Below, one piece after another: positions 37,234 through 46,407 of a stretch of DNA of 64,000 nucleotides; the stretch's first letter is position 1, and each line of letters starts with the position of its first letter. Below the pieces are notes generated by a model. It made no database searches. It was not told the origin of the DNA and saw only the letters and a program-made list of their open reading frames with translations. Origin of the DNA: Phreatobacter sp. (GTDB lineage Bacteria > Pseudomonadota > Alphaproteobacteria > Rhizobiales > Phreatobacteraceae); contig NZ_JAPZTZ010000009.1 in the NCBI RefSeq assembly GCF_027532945.1, forward strand, positions 124,001 through 188,000. Direction: 5' to 3'. The translations under genes and the position numbers were made by a program.

Positions 37234-38543
37234 GCGTCCTGTCCAGCCCCCGGCTCATCCGCCTGCCGACGGAGGACCTAGCCGAGTTGATGCGCTGGGG
37301 CCGCCTGGCGGTCTTTGCCGGCACGCTGCTCCTCGCCTGGATTACGCTTGAGCCTTTCGCCGACCTGACGAGCACCGATGTGCTCGAACTCGCCACCGGC
37401 CGCGACGGCGCCACCTATCTCGCCTATGGCCTGCTCGCGGCAGCCGGCATGGCCATCGTGCTGCTGACCCAGCCGCGGCTGCTGGCGAGCCTTCTCCATC
37501 CGCTGTGGATCCTGCTCGGTGCCTGGCTCTGCGTGACCGTCGTCACATCGGCCGATCCGAACCTGTCGATGAAGCGGCTGATCCTCTTCTTCCTGCTGGC
37601 CCTTCTGTGCGCGACGTTGTTCCTGATGCCGCGCGGGCGCAAGCAACTGGCGCTCTTGCTCGTGGTCGCGGCGGGCGTGGTCACCGCGCTCTCGCTGGTC
37701 GGCGTGGCGCTGATGCCGGAACTCTCCATTCACCAGGCAACGGATGTGGGCGAGCCGCAGCTCGCCGGTGACTGGCGCGGCATCTTCGCCCACAAGAACA
37801 CCACCGGCGCCATCTTCGCGATGATCATCTTCATGATGATCTTCGCCATCCGTGCCGGCTATGCCGTCGCAGCTGGACCGATTCTCGCGGCCTCCGTGCT
37901 GATCGTCGCCATGTCGGGTGCCAAGAGCTCCACCATGCTCTTTGTCGGCGCCATGCTCATCGCCATCCTGGTCCAGCGGATCCGCAGCGGATTCATCGTC
38001 GGCACCATCGCTTTCGCTCCGCTTGTCGTGCTGTCGGTGCTTGGCCCCGGTTCCGTGGTCAGCGACGCGATCGCAGGCGTGGTGCAGAAGCTTCCCTTCG
38101 ATGCGACCTTCACCGGGCGCGCCGACATCTGGGAACTGGCCCTCGAGAAGATCGCCGAACGGCCGCTGACCGGCTGGGGCTATCAGGCCTACTGGGCGCT
38201 GGAGAGCACCCGGTTCGGCCAGGAGGACACCACCCAGTGGGCCGGCCACGCCGCCCATGCGCATAACGGCTATATCGATGCGGCGCTCAATATGGGCCTG
38301 CCCGGCCTCGCCCTGACGCTCATCGTCTTCGTCATCATGCCGCTGCGCAACTATCTGGCCGCCCGTCGCGGCGGCGCGGATCCCGCACTGCTGCTCATGC
38401 TCATGCAGATCTGGCTGTTCGGCGTCTACCTGTCGGTGATGGAGAGCTTCATGTACCTGCGCTTCCATCCGACCTGGATCACCTTCCTCTTCGCGGTCTT
38501 CGGCCTGCACTATCTCGCGAGGCGGCCGCATGTCGCGTCCTGA
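37230..38543 (+). CDS. Wzy/O-antigen ligase-type membrane protein
   Basis: 437 residues from a GTG start overlapping the GT2 stop. About 11 membrane helices. The Wzy_C signature region is visible: FTGRADIWELALEKIAERPLTGWGYQAYW, then AHAHNGYIDAALNMGLPGLAL with the His expected in the periplasmic loop. It should polymerise EPS repeat units or ligate the polysaccharide; the two functions cannot be told apart by sequence. Confidence 0.9.
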   Translation: MSVLSSPRLIRLPTEDLAELMRWGRLAVFAGTLLLAWITLEPFADLTSTDVLELATGRDGATYLAYGLLAAAGMAIVLLTQPRLLASLLHPLWILLGAWLCVTVVTSADPNLSMKRLILFFLLALLCATLFLMPRGRKQLALLLVVAAGVVTALSLVGVALMPELSIHQATDVGEPQLAGDWRGIFAHKNTTGAIFAMIIFMMIFAIRAGYAVAAGPILAASVLIVAMSGAKSSTMLFVGAMLIAILVQRIRSGFIVGTIAFAPLVVLSVLGPGSVVSDAIAGVVQKLPFDATFTGRADIWELALEKIAERPLTGWGYQAYWALESTRFGQEDTTQWAGHAAHAHNGYIDAALNMGLPGLALTLIVFVIMPLRNYLAARRGGADPALLLMLMQIWLFGVYLSVMESFMYLRFHPTWITFLFAVFGLHYLARRPHVAS

Positions 38544-39591
38544 CGCGCCGGCCCGGCTGGACGTCCTTGTCTCCGAGACGGCCGCGCCCTGCGGCGTCGA
38601 GGCGTTTGCCCGCCGCCTCGCGGCGACCGCCGGCGACCGCGCCGCAACGCGCCCGCTTGGCACCGAACCGCCGGCGGAGGCCGGCGTGCTGGTGCTGAAC
38701 CTGCCTGTGGTCGCCTGGAAGAAGCGCCTCGTGGAGCCGATCACGGCTGCGGGGCGGGCTCGCGCTGCCGGTCGCCCGGTGCTCATCGTGCTGCATGAAT
38801 GGGCCGATCTCGACTGGAAGCGGCGGGCGAGCTACGCGCCGCTGCTGCCGCTGGCCTCCGCGATTCTGTTCTCCTCGCCCGAGGTTGCCGCGCAATTCGC
38901 CGCAAGCCCGCAATCCCGCCTCGCGCCGAAGCGGCGTGGCATCGTGCCCATTCCGCCGAACGTCATCCTGCCCGAGCACCTGCCCGAGACGGAACTGAGC
39001 CGGCTCATGGCCGCCGAGCGCCACCGTGGCCGGCTTGTGCTTGGCCATTTCGGCTCGATCTATCCGCGCAAGCAATCGGCCCAGATCCTCGACCTGACGG
39101 CGACGCTGGTCCAACGCGGGGCCGACCCCTTCGCCATCTTCCTTGGCTCCTTCGTCAAGGGGCAGGACGACGTGGAAGGCGATTTCCGCGCCCGCGCCAG
39201 GGCCCTCGGCGTCGAGGATCGAATCCATGTCAGCGGCTATATCGCCGATGACGCCGACCTCTTCGCCGCTTTCGCCGAAGTCGACGTCTTCGCCTATCTC
39301 TTCGCCGAAGGCCTCACCAGCCGGCGCGGCAGTGTCCTGGCCTGCGCCATGTCCGGCCGTCCGGTGGTCGTGAACGCGCCGGAGACGGCGGGGGCCTTCG
39401 ACCACCACCCGACCTATCGTCGTCTGCTCGACGAGGGGCGGCTGAGGCTGGTTCCAACCCATGCCGGGCTCCATGAGGTCGCCGAGGCCATCGAGGCCGC
39501 CGCCGCTGCGCCACGCTCGCCGGGCCAGCTTGATGTCGAGAGCGCCTGGCGCGATGCGCTCGCGGCCCTCGACGCGGTTCTCGCCGCCTGA
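38530..39591 (+). CDS. GT4-type glycosyltransferase
   Basis: 353 residues, overlapping the previous gene by 14 bp. GT-B fold: the C-terminal domain has LVLGHFGSIYPRKQ, DRIHVSGYIADDADLFAAFAEVDVF and the donor-site Glu in ADEGLTSRRGSVLACAMSGRPVV-like AEGLTSRRGSVLACAMSGRPVV. Near the N-terminus the acceptor domain is short and divergent. Last gene of the rightward EPS operon, followed by a terminator. Confidence 0.87.
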   Translation: MSRPDAPARLDVLVSETAAPCGVEAFARRLAATAGDRAATRPLGTEPPAEAGVLVLNLPVVAWKKRLVEPITAAGRARAAGRPVLIVLHEWADLDWKRRASYAPLLPLASAILFSSPEVAAQFAASPQSRLAPKRRGIVPIPPNVILPEHLPETELSRLMAAERHRGRLVLGHFGSIYPRKQSAQILDLTATLVQRGADPFAIFLGSFVKGQDDVEGDFRARARALGVEDRIHVSGYIADDADLFAAFAEVDVFAYLFAEGLTSRRGSVLACAMSGRPVVVNAPETAGAFDHHPTYRRLLDEGRLRLVPTHAGLHEVAEAIEAAAAAPRSPGQLDVESAWRDALAALDAVLAA

Positions 39592-39618
39592 GCCGATCCT
39601 GCAACTCCTGACACGACG

Positions 39619-39648
39619 AAGGCCGCGGATTGCTCCGCGGCCTTTTTC
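39619..39648 (+). terminator. Terminator after the GT4 gene
   Basis: AAGGCCGCGG (39619-39628), loop ATTGCT, perfect complement CCGCGGCCTT (39635-39644), followed by three more T residues. Confidence 0.85.
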
Positions 39649-39670
39649 GGTCGGCGCTGGCCACGAACCT

Positions 39671-41113
39671 TCAGAAGGCATTGTCGTAGGCTTTGCGTGA
39701 GAAGACCGTGCGGAACAGGATCTCGATGTCGAGCAGGATCGACCAGTTGTCGATGTAGAACAGGTCGTGCTCGACGCGCGCCTTCATCTTGGCGTCAGTG
39801 TCGGTCTCGCCGCGCAGGCCATGGACCTGCGCCCAGCCGGTGATGCCCGGCTTGACGTTGTGGCGACGGGCATAGAGGGCGATGCGCTCGTCGAACTCGC
39901 GGTCATGGGCGATGGCGTGGGGACGCGGTCCCACCAGCGACATCTGCCCGGCCAGCACATTGAGCAGCTGCGGCAGCTCGTCGAGATTCCAGCGGCGCAG
40001 CACGCGGCCGACGCGGGTCACGCGCTGGTCGTTGCGGGTGGCCTGACGCACCACGTCGCCGTCGTCCATGACGGTCATGGTGCGGAACTTCACGATCTGG
40101 AACTCGCGCTGGTTGAAGCCGAGGCGGCGCTGGCGGAACAGCACCGGGCCGGGGCTGTCCAGCTTGATGGCGAGGGCGATGAGCATCAGCACCGGCGTGA
40201 ACATGAACAGGGCGAAGGAGCCGAGCGCGAGGTCGAGGGCGCGCTTCAGCGTCACCTCGCCGGCCGTCAGCGGCGACCGGCCGAGCTGCAGGCTGGCGAT
40301 GCCGCCGGCCTTGGCGATGTGGATGTCCTGGAAGCGGTCGAAGATGCGCTCGGGGCCGAGATGGATGGTCACCGGGATGCGCATGAACCCATCGACCAGC
40401 CGGTCAATCGTCTCGGTCTCCGACCAGGGCACGATGATCAGCACGTCGTCGAGCTGCATGTCGCGCGCCTGGCTGGCGATGCGGGCAATGTCGTCGCGGC
40501 TGACCGGGCCGCCGGCGGGGGCGAGCAGGCCCGTGCCAGCGATGTGCATGCCGGCATTCCACGGCTGGTAGCGCATGGCGAAGGCGGTCACGTCCTCCTC
40601 GCGGCCGACCAGCATGACCCGGCGCGCCGGGATGATGCCGATCTTCGAGCCGAGGGTCATCATCCGGCGGGCCGCGCCGCGGGCGATGAAGATGGCCGGC
40701 AGGCCGAGGACGAAGCTGAGCGTGACCGCGACACGCGAGAAGTTCTCGGTGGTCTTGGTGGCGAATGCGAAGGCGATGAGAATGACGAAGGTGGCGCTCC
40801 AGAGGGTCAGCGTCGTGCCGAAATCGCGGCGCACGCCGACATAATGGCCGATCTGGTACTGGCCGCGTACGGCATTGAGCAGCACGAAGGTGCTGGCCAG
40901 CACCGCCGCGAGCGCAACTTGCGACTGCGAGGTCCACCATTCGCCGCTCGATGCGCGGGCATAGAGGACGGAGATCAGGAAGGAAGCGCCGGCGATGACC
41001 ATCCAGTCGATGGCGCCGGTGGCGAGTTTGAGCGCGAACCGCGTCCAGGCATAGCCGCCACGGTTGCGGCGGGTGATGGCGCCTGCGGCGAGATCCAGTT
41101 CCTTCAGCGTCAT
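39671..41113 (-). CDS. WcaJ-type undecaprenyl-phosphate sugar phosphotransferase
   Basis: 480 residues from the ATG at 41113. It starts EPS synthesis by moving a hexose-1-phosphate onto undecaprenyl phosphate. Four to five membrane helices fill the N-terminal half with a CoA-binding-like domain (RRVMLVGREEDV). The catalytic C-terminal domain is typical of the polyprenyl glycosylphosphotransferases: KRALDLALGSFALFMFTPVLMLIALAIKLDSPGPVLFRQRRLG, FRTM, NLDELPQLLNVLAGQMSLVGPRPH and GITGWAQVHGLRG. It lies 82 bp behind the double-hydrolase gene and is probably the last gene of the carrier-protein operon. Confidence 0.95.
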   Translation of the reverse strand: MTLKELDLAAGAITRRNRGGYAWTRFALKLATGAIDWMVIAGASFLISVLYARASSGEWWTSQSQVALAAVLASTFVLLNAVRGQYQIGHYVGVRRDFGTTLTLWSATFVILIAFAFATKTTENFSRVAVTLSFVLGLPAIFIARGAARRMMTLGSKIGIIPARRVMLVGREEDVTAFAMRYQPWNAGMHIAGTGLLAPAGGPVSRDDIARIASQARDMQLDDVLIIVPWSETETIDRLVDGFMRIPVTIHLGPERIFDRFQDIHIAKAGGIASLQLGRSPLTAGEVTLKRALDLALGSFALFMFTPVLMLIALAIKLDSPGPVLFRQRRLGFNQREFQIVKFRTMTVMDDGDVVRQATRNDQRVTRVGRVLRRWNLDELPQLLNVLAGQMSLVGPRPHAIAHDREFDERIALYARRHNVKPGITGWAQVHGLRGETDTDAKMKARVEHDLFYIDNWSILLDIEILFRTVFSRKAYDNAF

Positions 41114-41195
41114 GGCGAGGTGCCTCGTGCCATTCTGCGGCAGCTCTGTCCCGGGCGGGGACGCTGTCGCAGGGTCGCACTGATCCTTGCAGGCC

Positions 41196-42920
41196 TCATG
41201 CCGCGTCGCTCCCTCGCGCCATCCCGCGTCGCCTGACGAGGGCACTGACGCGGTCCACGACGGTCCGCCGCGCCTGCGGCGGCGTCATGTCGTGGTCCGC
41301 CGCCGGCACCACCGTGATCGGTGGAATGCCCTGGCGGAGGAGCCAGCGTCCGCCGCTGCCGAAATGCAGGGAGAGATCGCCAAGCCCGGCGTCGTTCTCC
41401 GAGAAGATGAGGTCCATTGCGACACGCCGTTGTGACAGCGCGCGCATGAGCAGGCGCGCCTGCCGCGTCTGCTCGGAGGGGCGGATCGCGGCGACACGCT
41501 GGCCGATCCGCCGGCTGAACTCGCGGACGAGGGGCAGGACCTTGCGCTCGCCGGTGAGGATGCGCTTCCAGGCGCGCGCCTCGAACACCTTGCCGGCATA
41601 GCTGGAGGCTAGCGGATAGGCCGAGGCGATGGCCTCCTCGACGGTCTCGCCGGGACGCCAGACGAAGCGCTGGATGTTGACGAGGATCAGCCCGCTGATG
41701 CGCGGGTCGGCCGCAGCATGGTTAAGGGCGAGATAGGCGCCGGAGCAGGCGCCGAGCATCGTCAGCTCGCCATAGCCTCGGGCGGCGATCAGGTCGACGC
41801 CGTCGGTGACCTGGCTCGCATTGGCGGGGTGGTAGAGGACGGCGTCCACCGTGTCAGGGGCGCCCGGCCTGTCGCGGCCATCGCCGATGCCGGCGAGGTC
41901 CATGCGCAGCGAAGCGACGCCCTGGGCGGCGAGTTCGCGCGCCAGAAGCACGCCGGAGCGGGCCCAGCCGACATGCGAATTGCGGCCGGCATTGACGATG
42001 ATGAGGGCCGGCTGGCCCTCGGCGGGCACATTCGGCTCGCACAGGACGCCGAACAGCCGCCCGGCCTCGCCGAAGACGACGGCTTCCTCGGTGAAGCCCG
42101 GACCGGAGAGGCGCGCCGGCTCGAGCGGTTCGGCCGGGCGCAGCGTCCGGGCCGGAAGGGTGTCGAGCCAATCGCCCGCGCGCGCGATCACCTCATGCGG
42201 CGTCGTCGCCATGGTCGGGCTCAGCGAGATCGCCTCGAAGCCGCTGACGGGTTCGATAGCGAGGTCCTGGCGCGCCGGCCAGCTCGTCGCCAGCGACGTG
42301 GCGTCGGCGGCGCCGGGCCGGTGGAGGACCAGCGTCGGCACGGCAGGCGGCACCTGCCGTCCAAGATCGACGGTGCGGATCGCCGCCAGGGTCTCGTTGG
42401 TGGTGGTCAGGCCGGCAATGAGCAGCCCGTCCTCGGTTGCCGTGGCGTCGGGATCGAGGCGTGCGCCCTCGGCGAGGGCGCGGGCGGTCAGGGCGAGTTC
42501 GCGCGCATAGACGCGTCCCTTGACCACGGGATCGAGCAGCATCAGGCCGGCGAAGCTCTCACAGCCCGTGGCCGCAAGCGTCGCGATGGCCGCACCGAAA
42601 CGCAGCCCGCCCATCACGATGCCTGAGGCACCGCCCTTTGCGACGAGGAAAGAGGCGGCTGCGCGCGCAGCACCCACCCACGCATCGAGGCGTCCGGGAT
42701 CCGAGTCGGAGCCGAGCGAATCCGCCGTGCCCGGCAGGTCGAAGCAGAGCACCGCATGGCCCCGTTCGGCGAGGCTTTCCGCGAGGATCCGCAGGCTCTT
42801 CGTGGCGGCCAGCGCTTCGACGCCATGCGGCGGCACCAGGACGACGCCAAGGCCCGAGGCGCGGGAGGCGTCGGGTCGGTGCAGTTTGCCGAGGAGCCCG
42901 TTGAAGGTGACCGGAATCAT
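41196..42920 (-). CDS. Tandem alpha/beta-hydrolase protein with altered nucleophiles
   Basis: 574 residues forming two consecutive alpha/beta-hydrolase units. Unit 1 (about 1-255): VVLVPPHGVEAL as oxyanion strand, then the nucleophile elbow G-L-R107-F-G, where Arg replaces Ser. Unit 2 (about 275-574): IIVNAGRNSHVGWARSGVLLA, then the elbow G-A-C392-S-G with a Cys nucleophile, followed by Asp510 (FSENDAG) and His543 (PAADHDMTP). Unit 1 therefore looks catalytically dead and unit 2 a Cys-type hydrolase or acyltransferase, as in dienelactone hydrolases and the hydrolases linked to exosortase clusters. The ATGA overlap couples it to the GH2 gene. Confidence 0.88.
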   Translation of the reverse strand: MIPVTFNGLLGKLHRPDASRASGLGVVLVPPHGVEALAATKSLRILAESLAERGHAVLCFDLPGTADSLGSDSDPGRLDAWVGAARAAASFLVAKGGASGIVMGGLRFGAAIATLAATGCESFAGLMLLDPVVKGRVYARELALTARALAEGARLDPDATATEDGLLIAGLTTTNETLAAIRTVDLGRQVPPAVPTLVLHRPGAADATSLATSWPARQDLAIEPVSGFEAISLSPTMATTPHEVIARAGDWLDTLPARTLRPAEPLEPARLSGPGFTEEAVVFGEAGRLFGVLCEPNVPAEGQPALIIVNAGRNSHVGWARSGVLLARELAAQGVASLRMDLAGIGDGRDRPGAPDTVDAVLYHPANASQVTDGVDLIAARGYGELTMLGACSGAYLALNHAAADPRISGLILVNIQRFVWRPGETVEEAIASAYPLASSYAGKVFEARAWKRILTGERKVLPLVREFSRRIGQRVAAIRPSEQTRQARLLMRALSQRRVAMDLIFSENDAGLGDLSLHFGSGGRWLLRQGIPPITVVPAADHDMTPPQARRTVVDRVSALVRRRGMARGSDAA

Positions 42921-45382
42921 GCGGCGTGCTCGTAGGCGACGGGATGGCTGTTGAGGGCCGTGACCCGGCCCCCCGTGGCGGCGGGCGAGCCATGCCGCCG
43001 CACCAGCGGCACGACGCGGGTCTCGCCGGGGGCGAGGCAGAAGCCCTCGTCGGTCGCGCGGAAGGCCGGGTCCTCGACGGTGACGGCATGGGCGAAACGG
43101 TCGGCGACGAGGACGAGCGCTAGGCCGGCTTCGCCATGGACAGCCTTGGCCGAGAGGCCGATCTCGCCGGGTGCGACGGCGCAGCCCGGCAGGACATGGC
43201 TCGCCTCGGCGAGAAGCTCTCCCGTCGACGGGTCGTGAAGCCGGGCGAGCGTCGCCCCATGCGCGCGAGGCCCGAAACGGTAGGCATGCGCGACATCGAA
43301 GAAGCGACCGAAAAGCGCGTGGCTCGACAGGCTGATGGCCTCACCGGCGGCGAGCGTCAGGTCGCGTTCGGCACGGGCGAGGGGATGGGGGCCCTCGCCA
43401 TAGGACGCCAGTGTCAGCCGCACCGCGCGCGTCTCGCGCGTCTCGTTGACGAGGTGGACGCCGAGACCGTTCAGCCCCTCATCGGTGAGGCCGAGATGCA
43501 GCGGACGGAAGGCACGGCGCAGGGCGTGCCATGTCGATTTTGGCTCACCCAGCTGGTCGATGAGGCCCCAGCCCGCGCCCGGCTTCATGTCGGCGAGGAG
43601 CCAGACGAGGCCACCCCGGCAGCGCGATCCGGCCCGGCGCCACTCGGCGAAGACGGCCTCCATGAGGATGGCGGGAGCGGCGCGGCCGAGCGCCAGCCAG
43701 CGTTCCGGGTCCGATGCGCGCAACGTCGCCGGATCGACGCCGAAGAGCGTACCGACATAATGGTCGCGGACGTCCTCGAAATCCCAGTCGGCGCCGGCAT
43801 CGCGCGGCACACCGGAGGACCAACGGGCCGTATCGGCGGGATCCATGCCCTGGAGGGCCAGGGAAGTGGCGGAGGGAACGGCCGCGAAGGCGAGGCATTC
43901 GGAGGCGAAGCGCACATCCGACCGACGCGCATCCTCGATGGGGCGGCGATAGGCGCCGACGCCGAAATAGTGGGTCACGCCGGCATCGGTGACGAAGGGC
44001 AGGGCGCCCCCCCAGGGCGTATGCGGGACATAGGCCGCCTGCGGCGCAAGATCAGCGACGAGCTCCGGCAGGCGCGCCTCGAAAAAGGGCATGGCGGCCT
44101 GATCGGGCTTGAGGCCAAGCATGGTCGCCTGCTGCGCCATCTCGCTGCCGCCACACACGACGGCCAGCGACGGCGAGCCCGCGAGCCGGCCAAGGAGATG
44201 CTGCACCTCCGCCTCGACTAGGGCGCGAAACGCCGGATCCTCGGTCGGATAGTCGAAATTCGCGAAGGGCAGGTCGTGCCAGACCAGCAGGCCCAGCTCG
44301 TCGCAGGCCGAATGGAACGCCAGGCTCTCCGGTCCCATTGTGCCGGAGAGGCGGATCATGGTCATGCCGGCATCGCGGGCGAGTTTCAGCAGCGGCCGCG
44401 GATCGGCGACGCCCGGCGCTGCCGGGTCCGGCGGTGTCCACGACGCGCCGCGGCAGAAGACCGGCACGCCGTTGATGACGAGGCCGAAGCCCTGGCCATC
44501 GGGACTGCGATCGACGGCGAGCGTCCGGAAACCGACGCAGCCCTCATCGATGATGCGACCACCGATGCGAAGCTGCACGCCATGCATCGCAGGCTCGCCA
44601 AGGCCGTTCGGCCACCACGGCGCCACATCGGCAACCAGCAGCCGGCCCGCATGGGCGTTGTCGTCGCCCGGATGCAGCGCCTCGGAACGGCCGGCACACA
44701 GCACCTCGACCGCGCTGTCCACGGGCCGGTCGAAAGTCACCGCGACATCGAGCACACCGTCGCCACCCACAAGCTGCGCATGGAGCCTCAGCGACACCAG
44801 GCGCGCGGCACCGGTCTCCGGCAATACAAGGACATCCTGCCAAGGACCGATCACCGCGACCTCCGGCGACCAGCCGGGCATGTGGCCGAGCGTGGTTGTG
44901 CGGATGAGCCGCAGCGTGCCGGGCTGGATCATCATCGGGCGCCAGCGGGCCCGCGGGCCCTTGGCCGCGCCAAGAACCGGGTTCAGCGCCGGGAAACGGA
45001 TGGCGATGGCATGGCGACCGGCCGGGCAGGCGATAACGGTCGGCACATACATGGACGCGATGGTCGCGGCCGGAACACCGTCAAGGAAGATCTCCGCAGG
45101 CGCGGTCAGCCCCTCGAACCGGATCGTCGCCGGTGCATCGAGAACGACGTCGCGGCGATACCAGACATCGAGGTCATGCAGCCCGGAGGCAGTGCCAGGC
45201 GAAAGGCGTCCTGCGGCGATCAACGCCTGCTCGGCCGTGCCGGGGACAGCGGCTGCGATCCAGTCGGCTGCTGCCGCAAGGCCCTCGGGTGTCGTCGCCG
45301 ATCCTGCCGCAACGACCGCCATGAGCCAGTCCGCGGCGAGCGGCACGGCGGGCGCGTGCGTGTCGTGGCGAACCGGATCCAT
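42917..45382 (-). CDS. GH2 beta-mannosidase-like glycosidase
   Basis: 821 residues. Beta-mannosidase domain plan: sugar-binding jelly roll (about 20-190), immunoglobulin-like domain, then the TIM barrel from about 300 (VINGVPVFCRGASWTPPD). The acid/base Glu414 is in CGGSEMAQQ and the probable nucleophile Glu495 in RFASECLAF. No signal peptide, so it acts in the cytoplasm or its export is unusual. In the middle of a carrier-protein/EPS operon it may act on lipid-linked sugars or on a glycoside made by the cluster. Coupled to the downstream hydrolase by ATGA. Confidence 0.88.
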   Translation of the reverse strand: MDPVRHDTHAPAVPLAADWLMAVVAAGSATTPEGLAAAADWIAAAVPGTAEQALIAAGRLSPGTASGLHDLDVWYRRDVVLDAPATIRFEGLTAPAEIFLDGVPAATIASMYVPTVIACPAGRHAIAIRFPALNPVLGAAKGPRARWRPMMIQPGTLRLIRTTTLGHMPGWSPEVAVIGPWQDVLVLPETGAARLVSLRLHAQLVGGDGVLDVAVTFDRPVDSAVEVLCAGRSEALHPGDDNAHAGRLLVADVAPWWPNGLGEPAMHGVQLRIGGRIIDEGCVGFRTLAVDRSPDGQGFGLVINGVPVFCRGASWTPPDPAAPGVADPRPLLKLARDAGMTMIRLSGTMGPESLAFHSACDELGLLVWHDLPFANFDYPTEDPAFRALVEAEVQHLLGRLAGSPSLAVVCGGSEMAQQATMLGLKPDQAAMPFFEARLPELVADLAPQAAYVPHTPWGGALPFVTDAGVTHYFGVGAYRRPIEDARRSDVRFASECLAFAAVPSATSLALQGMDPADTARWSSGVPRDAGADWDFEDVRDHYVGTLFGVDPATLRASDPERWLALGRAAPAILMEAVFAEWRRAGSRCRGGLVWLLADMKPGAGWGLIDQLGEPKSTWHALRRAFRPLHLGLTDEGLNGLGVHLVNETRETRAVRLTLASYGEGPHPLARAERDLTLAAGEAISLSSHALFGRFFDVAHAYRFGPRAHGATLARLHDPSTGELLAEASHVLPGCAVAPGEIGLSAKAVHGEAGLALVLVADRFAHAVTVEDPAFRATDEGFCLAPGETRVVPLVRRHGSPAATGGRVTALNSHPVAYEHAA

Positions 45383-45389
45383 GGGGTCC

Positions 45390-46403
45390 TCAGGAGGCGG
45401 CGCGCACCAGCGGCCGCGTCTCGGCTGCGGGGAAGCGGAAGGCCGCCGCGAGGCTCTCCATGAGGGCGTCGTAATGGTCGGCGACCTCGGCCAGAGCCGG
45501 GGCGAGCGCGTCGTATTTCTTGCGCGCCAGCGCCCGCGCCAGCAGGAACTGGAAGGTCTTCATCCCGTTCGCCATGGCCGCGCAGCGCGCGATGGCAGGA
45601 TCGAGGCCGGCTACGCCCTGCCGCCCGAGCCAGCCGAGATGGGCGCCGAGCAGGGCGATGTTGGCGCCGAACTGACGGGCCGAGTTGAAGGCATAGGGGT
45701 GGAACGAGCAGGGCGGCTGCGTCGCCAGCCAGGCAAGATCGGACGGCAGGGCTTCCGCATAGGCGCGCACCGGGTTGCGCGTCGGTCGGCGCGCCCAGTG
45801 CCCGGCGAGGCGGGCGAGAGCGGCCTCCTTCAGCGCCCGGCCGGAGAGGCCCGGGCCTGCGATCTTCACGAACTCGGTATAGGGCGGCAGCACCGGTGTC
45901 GGCACGGAGCCAAAGCCGAGGGCCTGCTCGACATCCTCGCCCGCCATCTCGAAGTAGCCGGCATTGTGGAAATAGCCGAGGCTCGCCGTGGCGCGGTCGA
46001 AGCGGTTGACCGCGATCGTCGTCTTCGAATGGTCGACCCGATAGGTCACGCCCTTGGTGTCCGGCAGGAAATGCGCGTCGACCTCGACGAGCACCAGCCG
46101 GCCGCGGGCGACCTGCTCCTCGATGTGATCGACCAGCGGCCGGTAGATCGACAGCTCCTGCAGGTCGAGGCCGAACAGGCTGTCGAGATCGCCGTTCGGC
46201 ATCTTGAAGAAGGTGAACTGGTCGCCCTCGAAATCCTGCGCCAGCGTCATGCCCAGCCCCGCCTCCGGCTCGCGGCCGAGGGCGTGGAGGACCTCGATGA
46301 GGAGGTCGGTGTGGCAGTTGGTCTCCGGCCAGGCCACGGCCGCGTCATGCAGCGCATGACGGGCGTGGGTGGCGGCGGTGAGATGGGGCAGGACGGCCTT
46401 CAT
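45390..46403 (-). CDS. DUF1839 protein, BtrH-like fold candidate
   Basis: 337 residues of the DUF1839 family, which is regularly found next to amino acid:carrier-protein ligases. Near the N-terminus Cys30-His31 (NCHTDLLIEVLHALG) is followed by VLVEVDAHFLPDT (Asp109, His111) and RVDHSKTTIAV (His125). Cys - VD-x-x-x-LP - His order matches BtrH, the papain-like enzyme that moves an amino-acyl group from a carrier protein to an antibiotic. I infer, not more, that this protein is the aminoacyl transferase of the cluster. The C-terminal half is helical. It lies 4 bp behind the ligase gene. Confidence 0.88.
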   Translation of the reverse strand: MKAVLPHLTAATHARHALHDAAVAWPETNCHTDLLIEVLHALGREPEAGLGMTLAQDFEGDQFTFFKMPNGDLDSLFGLDLQELSIYRPLVDHIEEQVARGRLVLVEVDAHFLPDTKGVTYRVDHSKTTIAVNRFDRATASLGYFHNAGYFEMAGEDVEQALGFGSVPTPVLPPYTEFVKIAGPGLSGRALKEAALARLAGHWARRPTRNPVRAYAEALPSDLAWLATQPPCSFHPYAFNSARQFGANIALLGAHLGWLGRQGVAGLDPAIARCAAMANGMKTFQFLLARALARKKYDALAPALAEVADHYDALMESLAAAFRFPAAETRPLVRAAS

Positions 46404-46407
46404 GGGA

